Positions 7,519 through 13,064 of a stretch of 13,970 bases of DNA are shown piece by piece. Numbering within the stretch: the stretch's first letter is position 1; the number at the start of each line of letters is the position of its first letter. The notes under the pieces were generated by a model that was given only the letters and a program-made list of their open reading frames with translations, had not been told where the DNA came from and ran no database searches. Source of the stretch: Bacillota bacterium (lineage in GTDB: Bacteria > Bacillota > Clostridia > Christensenellales > Aristaeellaceae); the NCBI GenBank assembly GCA_023409955.1, contig JAEYQQ010000171.1, positions 1-13,970 of the forward strand. The letters are read 5' to 3'. A program made the position numbers and the translations under genes.

Positions 7519-8865
7519 CTATTTCACTGGTAAAACAATCTCATGCAGCAGGCCTAGATCCCACAGCATTGAACTGGTCAGGTACTTGTCACGAACATCG
7601 CGGGAGCCGATAAAGGCCGCATATACATCCTCACGACCAATGCCAATATCAGAGGGTTCCATGGGCATCTCAAGGCTGCGCATCAAATTTGCCAAATCCT
7701 CTGTAGGGGGAAGTTCACGAGCAATAATGGCTTGAATTTCATCCCAATGGGCGATGATCTTGTTAAGCCGTTCCTTGTGACGTACCGGATCGTTCTTGTG
7801 ATAGCTTGTATGTTCGCCATTGATGACAACATCAGATGCTTTTCCAAAGATCTTGCGCATTTGGGCTTCCCATTGGCTATTGTCAAATGCAGCTATGAAA
7901 GCTTCTGCTTTCTGGCGGTCTGGCAAAATGGTGCGGATATAGTCATATAAACGGAATGTCATATAGGTGCCAATACCGACCTGTATGCCGTGAAGATCGC
8001 TATGTTCGCCTCGATCCAGTGCCATCATCTCCCAGATGTGAGAGAAGTAATGTTCAAGCCCGGAGGCCGGGCGGGATATACGGGCAAAGCTCATGGCAAG
8101 GCCCGAGAGAATCAAACCCTCTGTTACTGCCTGCACAGCATCAGGTTCCCTCTTTGCAAGCCCTTGAGCGGCATCTACGCATTTTTTTAGTGATTGACGT
8201 ACCAAGCCGGCTACATTTTCACAATAATATTCACCAGTTACCAAATGAGATATGCCCCATTCGCAGATCGAGATATACTTCGCCAGCATATCACCAATAC
8301 CGGCCCAAAGCATACGCATAGGCGCATTCTTGAGAATATCGATATCTGCAATAATCGCTACCGGGCATGCATTATACAACGTTACCTTCACACGCTTTTG
8401 GATCATGGAGGATGAATTAGAGGCATAACCATCCATGGAAGGGGCAGTCGCAATAACAACACTGGGGATGCGAGCCGTATGCGCCAGTACCTTGCAACTA
8501 TCATTGACGACACCTGATCCAACAGCTAAAACAACATCACAGCTTGGATCAAATGCCATGCACAGCGCGCCTACGGTATGCTCATCTGGTTCCAGCATAG
8601 CGCCATCCAATGTATACAGCACATAGGAAATGCCGTTTTGTGAAAGAACAGGTTCAACATGGCTCCAAGCGGCTTTGTAAGTATTTTGATCACATACCAC
8701 GAATGGCTTTTTAAAACCCAGCTGGTTTAGTGCATCCGGCAAATATTTTACCGCACCGGATTCTATTTTTAAGTATTGGAGCCCTGTTTCGTGATTTAGA
8801 CCACAGTTACATTGATGTCCGCCATGCCTTGTTAGTTGTTCAAAACTCATAGTTGAAAAATTCAT
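7519..8865 (-). CDS. Glycerol-1-phosphate-dehydrogenase-like enzyme (AraM/EgsA family)
   Basis: A 448-residue NAD(P)-linked, metal-dependent dehydrogenase. Characterised relatives (Bacillus AraM, archaeal EgsA) interconvert sn-glycerol-1-phosphate and dihydroxyacetone phosphate. The start is ATG 8865, with GAAGGAAA (8879-8872) about 6 bases upstream. Motifs: nucleotide-binding GSGVVNDSCK (116-125); the family block APSMDGYAS (141-149); probable metal ligands D192 (GIGDMLAKY), H272 (SGLEHYFSH) and H292 (DLHGIQVG). The N-terminus carries a compact H17-x-C19-x-C21-x3-H25 cluster. At about 450 residues it is longer than archaeal EgsA (about 350), the extra length being mostly C-terminal (about 345-448). 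It is the first gene of a minus-strand operon with the TIM-barrel enzyme. The physiological substrate could instead be another polyol phosphate, since AraM-like proteins often sit in sugar loci. Confidence 0.8.
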   Translation of the reverse strand: MNFSTMSFEQLTRHGGHQCNCGLNHETGLQYLKIESGAVKYLPDALNQLGFKKPFVVCDQNTYKAAWSHVEPVLSQNGISYVLYTLDGAMLEPDEHTVGALCMAFDPSCDVVLAVGSGVVNDSCKVLAHTARIPSVVIATAPSMDGYASNSSSMIQKRVKVTLYNACPVAIIADIDILKNAPMRMLWAGIGDMLAKYISICEWGISHLVTGEYYCENVAGLVRQSLKKCVDAAQGLAKREPDAVQAVTEGLILSGLAMSFARISRPASGLEHYFSHIWEMMALDRGEHSDLHGIQVGIGTYMTFRLYDYIRTILPDRQKAEAFIAAFDNSQWEAQMRKIFGKASDVVINGEHTSYHKNDPVRHKERLNKIIAHWDEIQAIIARELPPTEDLANLMRSLEMPMEPSDIGIGREDVYAAFIGSRDVRDKYLTSSMLWDLGLLHEIVLPVK

Positions 8866-8915
8866 TACACGTTTCCTTCTTTATATATAAGTCTTTGTAT
8901 AGCCATTGGTTTCAT

Positions 8916-8943
8916 TTTATAAGGCTATAAACTACTTTGTCAA
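8916..8943 (-). promoter_or_regulatory. Sigma-A promoter of the dehydrogenase/isomerase operon
   Basis: Read on the minus strand, TTGACA (8943-8938) and TATAAA (8921-8916) are 16 bases apart. The -35 hexamer continues as TTGACAAAGT, identical to the -35 region of the importer promoter at 1795-1804. The predicted leader is about 45 bases. Confidence 0.7.
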
Positions 8944-8971
8944 CGGATGTCATATTGAATGCCAAATAATC

Positions 8972-8987
8972 ATACAAACGCTCACAA
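8972..8987. promoter_or_regulatory. Candidate cre site (CcpA carbon catabolite control)
   Basis: ATACAAACGCTCACAA matches the Gram-positive cre consensus WTGNAANCGNWNNCAW with a single mismatch (A for G at the third base). It lies upstream of both divergent promoters. This is a by-eye match only, and CcpA is not encoded in the window. Confidence 0.4.
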
Positions 8988-9010
8988 ATGATCAAAGTAT
9001 ATCATAGATA
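8986..9010. promoter_or_regulatory. Candidate DeoR-type operator: TTTGATC element and 10-bp direct repeat
   Basis: AAATGATCAAA (8986-8996; TTTGATCATTT on the minus strand) contains the palindrome TGATCA. ATCAAAGTAT (8991-9000) and ATCATAGATA (9001-9010) are imperfect direct repeats with a one-turn period, a layout several DeoR-family regulators use. The minus-strand element ends 42 bases before the TTGACAAAGT of the dehydrogenase promoter; the importer promoter has the same element at the same distance. It sits 17 bases before the -35 box of the regulator's own promoter. Confidence 0.5.
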
Positions 9011-9013
9011 ATG

Positions 9014-9041
9014 TTGCTTTTACCAAAATATACAGTATAAT
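9014..9041 (+). promoter_or_regulatory. Sigma-A promoter of the DeoR-regulator/epimerase operon
   Basis: TTGCTT (9014-9019) and a perfect TATAAT (9036-9041) are 16 bases apart. The predicted start near 9048 leaves a leader of only about 15 bases, with the ribosome site AGGGGTG (9049-9055) at its very beginning. Confidence 0.65.
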
Positions 9042-9062
9042 AGGTGATAGGGGTGATAGAGT

Positions 9063-9797
9063 GTGTTCAGTGTGGAGAGGTATGAAAAGATTCTTGAAAT
9101 GCTTCAGGAAGATCGCGCTACATCAGTAAGAAAGCTGTCGAAATCGTTGTATGTCAGTGAAGCGACCATTCGCAGAGACCTGGAGTCCATGGAGAAGAAC
9201 GGCCTGATCCGCAGGATTTACGGTGGAGCGATGCCGGTTAAGTCCAATAAGGATGTACCGCTGTATATGCGTGAGAGTGAGCAAACTGAAGCAAAGAACA
9301 TCATTGGTAAAAAAGCAGCCTCCTTGGTAAAAGAAAACGATGTAATCTTGTTTGATGCATCATCTACCGCATATAGTGTTATTCCGTATCTTACTGGGTT
9401 TGTGAATTTATTGGCCATTACCAGCGGATTAAAGGCTGCCCTTGCACTGGGGGAGAGGCATATTAAAACCTTGGTTACAGGGGGCGTGATGATTGACAAT
9501 TCCTATTCATTCATCGGCAGGCATGCAGAAAGCTTGATTGAAAACATCAATGCTGATATTTTTTTCTTTTCATGTCGAGGCATCACCAGCGATGGACGGC
9601 TTACTGATTCATCCATGGAAGAAGCCCAAATGCGTCAATTGATGTTTAAGCATGCCAAGCGGAAAGTATTTTTATCTGCATCCAATAAGATGAATCGCGG
9701 CTATTTTTACACGCTTTGCAATATAGATGATGTTGATGAAATGATATGCGAAATAGAAATACCAGAGGATTGGAAAAGACGGATGAAAAAGGTGTAA
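9063..9797 (+). CDS. DeoR-family transcriptional regulator
   Basis: A 244-residue regulator with a GTG start at 9063, placed by AGGGGTG at 9049-9055 and by the conserved N-terminus RYEKILEMLQ. The DeoR winged helix-turn-helix spans about 6-58, with the family signature VRKLSKSLYVSEATIRRDLE (22-41) and RRIYGGAMP after it. The C-terminal DeoRC sensor domain (about 75-235) usually binds a sugar phosphate: DASSTAYSVIPY (98-109), ITSG (119-122), VTGGVMID, and SASNKMNRG (205-213), where DeoR proteins usually have a lysine in this loop. It is divergent from the dehydrogenase operon and cotranscribed with an epimerase, the usual setting of a local repressor released by a pathway phosphate intermediate. 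It probably controls the divergent operon, itself and, from the shared element, the importer. Confidence 0.9.
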   Translation: MFSVERYEKILEMLQEDRATSVRKLSKSLYVSEATIRRDLESMEKNGLIRRIYGGAMPVKSNKDVPLYMRESEQTEAKNIIGKKAASLVKENDVILFDASSTAYSVIPYLTGFVNLLAITSGLKAALALGERHIKTLVTGGVMIDNSYSFIGRHAESLIENINADIFFFSCRGITSDGRLTDSSMEEAQMRQLMFKHAKRKVFLSASNKMNRGYFYTLCNIDDVDEMICEIEIPEDWKRRMKKV

Positions 9798-9853
9798 GAA
9801 GATTGCATCGATTCGTTCTAGATTTTAATTGCTATATTTAAAGGAGAAGGTTC

Positions 9854-10531
9854 ATGCATAGCTCTCGATTATCACCATCCATGATGTGTGCGGATATTTT
9901 TCAAATTCATAGTATACTTACTACTTTTCAAAACCATAACATCGATTTTCTGCATATGGATGTGATGGACGGTCACTTTGTACCGAATATTACTTTAGGG
10001 ACGGATTATATGACCATGGTCAGGGAGCATACAAGCATTCCCTTTGATTATCATATGATGGTACAAGAACCTTTGGAAATGCTTCGCATATTTGATATTC
10101 GCAAGGGTGATATGGTATCGGTTCATATAGAGAGTACACCGCATTTGCATCGCGCACTGGCTCAAATACATGATAAAGGCGCCACCCCTATGGCTGTGCT
10201 GAATCCAGGAACACCCATTGGTCTGCTAGAGGATGTACTGCCTGATCTTGGCGGTGTTTTGCTGATGACGGTAAACCCAGGCTTTGCTGGGCAAAAGCTC
10301 ATCCCCCAAACGATAGGGAAAATTACTCGGCTTCGTACTTGGCTGGATGACAAGGGATATCCGGATGTCCGCATAGAAGTGGATGGCAATGTCAGCTTTG
10401 CTAATGCACAGATAATGAGACAAGCTGGGGCCGATACATTTGTATGCGGAACCTCCAGTATTTTCGGGAAAGAGGAAGCACTGGAAAGTAATATCAGCAG
10501 ATTAAGAATGCTGCTGGACAATGTAAGCTGA
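9854..10531 (+). CDS. Ketose-phosphate 3-epimerase, AlsE/Rpe family
   Basis: A 225-residue TIM-barrel enzyme that epimerises a ketose phosphate at C3. The start is ATG 9854, with AAGGAG (9841-9846) 7 bases upstream. Family motifs: LSPSMMCADI (6-15), HMDVMDGHFVPNIT (34-47), DYHMMVQEP (65-73), NPGTP (117-121), MTVNPGFAGQ (138-147), IEVDGNV (174-180), GADTFVCGTSSIF (192-204). Metal/catalytic residues H34, D36, H67 and D177 are present. SPSxMC, PGFAGQ, EVDG and GTSxxF agree better with E. coli D-allulose-6-phosphate 3-epimerase (AlsE) as I remember it than with housekeeping ribulose-5-phosphate epimerase (SILSADF, PGFGGQ). It is therefore probably catabolic, but the exact ketose phosphate is uncertain. 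It lies 56 bases after the DeoR gene and is the last gene before a terminator. Confidence 0.85.
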   Translation: MHSSRLSPSMMCADIFQIHSILTTFQNHNIDFLHMDVMDGHFVPNITLGTDYMTMVREHTSIPFDYHMMVQEPLEMLRIFDIRKGDMVSVHIESTPHLHRALAQIHDKGATPMAVLNPGTPIGLLEDVLPDLGGVLLMTVNPGFAGQKLIPQTIGKITRLRTWLDDKGYPDVRIEVDGNVSFANAQIMRQAGADTFVCGTSSIFGKEEALESNISRLRMLLDNVS

Positions 10532-10557
10532 AATCGGTCTATAACTTTGCTATTCAA

Positions 10558-10612
10558 GCCGCAGGGGATAAATACCCATTGTAAAACATGGGTGCCCCTG
10601 TAGGCTTTTTTT
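10558..10612 (+). terminator. Rho-independent terminator after the epimerase
   Basis: A three-part stem: GCC/GGC (10558-10560, 10603-10605), CAGGGG/CCCCTG (10562-10567, 10595-10600) and ACCCAT/ATGGGT (10574-10579, 10588-10593), with small internal bulges, followed by seven T residues (10606-10612). Confidence 0.88.
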
Positions 10613-10683
10613 ATTGTCGTTCTTAAAACTTGGATGTTTTGAAAACAAGTCAAGATGCTCTTGCACCTGGTCTTCTTGGCTTA

Positions 10684-10728
10684 CGATTTCATAAGAAATC
10701 GCCCATACATGCAGCTGTATGGTATAAT
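10684..10728 (+). promoter_or_regulatory. Extended -10 promoter with two tandem palindromes, response-regulator operon
   Basis: A perfect TATAAT (10723-10728) is preceded by TGG, an extended -10 element; no -35 match is present at the expected distance (about 10700-10705). Two perfect inverted repeats occupy the upstream region: CGATTTC/GAAATCG (10684-10690, 10695-10701, spacer ATAA) and CCATACA/TGTATGG (10703-10709, 10716-10722, spacer TGCAGC). They are plausible activator or autoregulation sites. Confidence 0.55.
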
Positions 10729-10759
10729 AAGGAAAGATAGAGCATTTTGGAGGGTTATT

Positions 10760-11422
10760 GTGCGTAATAGAATCCTGCTTGTGGAGGATGATCCCTTCCT
10801 GCGCAATGGCTTAACAGAGCTTATGGAACAGGCAGGCTATGCCATGGATGCGTGCGCCTCGGTACAGGAAGCGACTAAGTATGTAGAAAATGATCATTAT
10901 GACTTGATTGTGCTGGATATCGGGCTGCCGGATGGAGATGGGATCGGTCTGTGCAAAGCTTGGCGTCTGGCAGGATGCGCAATGCCTATCCTGTTTTTAA
11001 CCGCCTGTGATGAAGAGATACAGGTGGTACGAGGATTCGATGCTGGCGGCGATGATTATGTGATAAAGCCTTTTCGAATGTTGGAGTTGCTCAGCCGTAT
11101 TCGTGCTCTGCTTCGAAGGGGTACACCTGCAGCATTTGTACGCTCAGGGCTGGAAATCGATACAGAGAGAATGACAGCACGGAAAAATGGTGAGACGGTT
11201 TTTCTTACGCCTATCGAATTCCGCCTTCTTTCGCTGATTCTCCGTGCAAGCGGGCGGGTAATGACAAGGGAAATGCTGCTAGAAGATATTTGGGATATGG
11301 GCGGCCAGTTTATCGATGACAATACACTATCAGTGCACATCAGCCGCCTTCGGGAGAAGATAGGGGCGGAGTATATTCGCACTGTGCGGGGAGTGGGTTA
11401 CCAATGGGAGGATACGCCTTAG
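10760..11422 (+). CDS. OmpR/PhoB-type response regulator
   Basis: A 220-residue cytoplasmic DNA-binding regulator. The GTG start at 10760 is chosen because GGAGG (10749-10753) lies 6 bases upstream and the protein then begins at the receiver domain (MRNRILLVEDD); an open frame extending to 10655 lies upstream of the promoter and is not used. Receiver domain 1-115: acidic pair D10-D11, phosphoacceptor D53 (LIVLDIGLPDGDG), T81 and K103 (VIKPF). The winged-helix domain, about 125-216, ends with the recognition-helix region DDNTLSVHISRLREKIG and the hairpin RTVRGVGYQW. It is first in an operon with a histidine kinase, an ABC ATPase and an FtsX-type permease, so it likely regulates that transporter in response to an envelope signal. 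Confidence 0.95.
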   Translation: MRNRILLVEDDPFLRNGLTELMEQAGYAMDACASVQEATKYVENDHYDLIVLDIGLPDGDGIGLCKAWRLAGCAMPILFLTACDEEIQVVRGFDAGGDDYVIKPFRMLELLSRIRALLRRGTPAAFVRSGLEIDTERMTARKNGETVFLTPIEFRLLSLILRASGRVMTREMLLEDIWDMGGQFIDDNTLSVHISRLREKIGAEYIRTVRGVGYQWEDTP

Positions 11423-12312
11423 CTGCGCTGCTGGGTGGGGTGGCATTATTGCTGGCTGCCCTTGTTGTATTTTGTGTTATACAAGCCATCCGCCGGGGGC
11501 GGGAAGCTGTCCGGCTGCATGACCAGATCATGCAGTTTTTATCTGGCGAAATCAAGACGCCAAGCTTTAGCGTGCGTGACAACCGCTTTGCGCTGTTTGA
11601 AAATGCGGTTATTGAATTGGAGACGCGCCTTTTGCAAAGTGAAGATAATAAGAATGAAGAGATACGGAAAAATGAAAAGCTCCTGACGGATATCTCTCAT
11701 CAGCTGAAAACGCCCATTTCGGGCCTTAAGCTGTACTGTGAAATGGATGGCAGCGCGCACCTTGAACAGCAATTGAAGCTGCTTAATCGCATGGAGCACC
11801 TCATTGGATCGCTGCTTCGACTAGAGCGCCTACGGGCTGATGGCTATGTTTTTCATTTTGAAATGAGGGAGCTATCCCATATTGCTCAGGATGCCGTGGC
11901 CAGGGTTATGCCGCTGTTTCCAGGAAGGCAGATTGAAATAAGCGGAGAAGCAGAGCTGCACTGCGATGAAGCCTGGATGTGCGAGGCGCTCATGAACTTG
12001 ATAAAAAACGCATGTGAACATACCCGAGAGAATGGCCGGATCAACATTCATATTGAAATAGCAGAGAGTTCAGTTTTCTGCACTGTTTTGGATGATGGCG
12101 GTGGCGTGCCTCCAGGGGAGCTTGGCAGCCTGTTCCGGCGCTTTTTTCGCAGTTCGGTATCTACCGCCTCCCAAGGAGCAGGTGTGGGGCTGGCCATCGT
12201 TCGGGCAATTGTGGAAAAGCATCATGGCACGGTGTCAGCCGAAAACGCGCATGGTGGGCTTAAAGTCACAATCTGCTTGCCGATACTGCATCACCGTCTT
12301 AAGAAAACGTAA
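11404..12312 (+). CDS. Small sensor histidine kinase with a single N-terminal membrane segment
   Basis: A 302-residue kinase, partner of the preceding response regulator, whose gene it overlaps by 19 bases. ATG 11404 has GGGGAG (11388-11393) about 10 bases upstream. Residues 5-27 form one hydrophobic segment (ALAALLGGVALLLAALVVFC), with almost nothing ahead of it, so there is no extracellular sensor domain. A linker of about 60 residues with a charged helix (70-95) leads to the phosphoacceptor H99 in DISHQLKTPISGLKL. The ATPase domain follows: N-box LMNLIKNACEHT (196-207), G1 LDDGGG (229-234), F-box FRRFFRS (244-250), G2 GAGVGLAIVRAIV (258-270). Lack of a sensor loop points to sensing within the membrane or through the linked transporter, as in Bce-type systems, but those kinases normally have two membrane helices. 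Confidence 0.92.
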   Translation: MGGYALAALLGGVALLLAALVVFCVIQAIRRGREAVRLHDQIMQFLSGEIKTPSFSVRDNRFALFENAVIELETRLLQSEDNKNEEIRKNEKLLTDISHQLKTPISGLKLYCEMDGSAHLEQQLKLLNRMEHLIGSLLRLERLRADGYVFHFEMRELSHIAQDAVARVMPLFPGRQIEISGEAELHCDEAWMCEALMNLIKNACEHTRENGRINIHIEIAESSVFCTVLDDGGGVPPGELGSLFRRFFRSSVSTASQGAGVGLAIVRAIVEKHHGTVSAENAHGGLKVTICLPILHHRLKKT

Positions 12313-12374
12313 GTATGCAGTCACAAGGCCGCAAGCTTTCGGCGGTACAATGGCTGCATAAGGGGGTACACGTT

Positions 12375-13064
12375 ATGGAAATTATGCGGTGTCAAGCGTT
12401 ATGCAAAACCTTTGCTTCAGGTGAGACAGCGGTCCATGCAGTACGAGATATGAACTTAACCTTTGAGAAAGGGGAGTTTGTGGCCATCACTGGCCCCAGC
12501 GGATCGGGCAAGTCCACGCTTTTGCATATTTTAGGAGGGCTGGAGTATCCCACCTCCGGCAAGGTGTTCTTTCAGGATGCCGATCTTTTTGCTTACAACG
12601 ACAACCAGCTATCTGTGCTGCGCAGGCGCCGCTTTGGTTTTGTATTTCAATCCTACAATCTGGTCAAGGAACTTACCGGCTACGAAAACATATTGCTACC
12701 TGTGATGCTGGATAAAAAGCAGCCAGATCAAAAGTACATTGATAAACTGATTGATATGCTGGAGATCGGAGACAGGATCAGTCACCTGCCCGGTGCATTA
12801 TCCGGTGGTCAGCAGCAGCGCATTTCCATAGCCCGGGCCCTTGCTAACAAGCCTGCCGTGCTGTTTGCAGACGAACCTACCGGGAACCTGGATGGAAAAA
12901 CCGGTAGGGAAGTGCTCTCTCTTTTGCGATATGTGGGGCAGGAGCTTGGCGTAACGCTGATTCTTGTCACCCACGATTTGGCCATTGCTGAGCAGGCTGA
13001 CCGGATCCTTTCACTTTCAGATGGCGCAGTCGTCCATGACAGCGCCTGGGGGACTCAGCCATGA
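12375..13064 (+). CDS. ABC transporter ATPase, MacB/LolD/BceA type
   Basis: A 229-residue ATPase. ATG 12375 is preceded by GGGGG (12362-12366) at 8 bases; an in-frame ATG at 12315 directly after the kinase stop has no ribosome site. Motifs: Walker A GPSGSGKST (40-48), Q-loop Q92 (VFQSYNLVKELTGYENI, the pattern of FtsX-partner ATPases), signature LSGGQQQR (142-149), Walker B AVLFADEP (161-168) followed by TGNLD, switch H200 (VTHD). Length and motif details fit the family that pairs with FtsX/MacB-like permeases, and the next gene is one, joined by a 4-base ATGA overlap. Likely roles are export or removal of peptides, lipoproteins or antimicrobials from the membrane. Confidence 0.94.
   Translation: MEIMRCQALCKTFASGETAVHAVRDMNLTFEKGEFVAITGPSGSGKSTLLHILGGLEYPTSGKVFFQDADLFAYNDNQLSVLRRRRFGFVFQSYNLVKELTGYENILLPVMLDKKQPDQKYIDKLIDMLEIGDRISHLPGALSGGQQQRISIARALANKPAVLFADEPTGNLDGKTGREVLSLLRYVGQELGVTLILVTHDLAIAEQADRILSLSDGAVVHDSAWGTQP

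Noticed and set aside
7956..8321. A 121-codon plus-strand frame opposite the dehydrogenase
   Set aside because: It shows no recognisable motif and lies wholly inside a well-supported gene on the other strand.
10655..10759. N-terminal extension of the response regulator from an ATG at 10655
   Set aside because: It would include the promoter and palindromes, and the GTG at 10760 has a strong ribosome site and starts exactly at the receiver domain.
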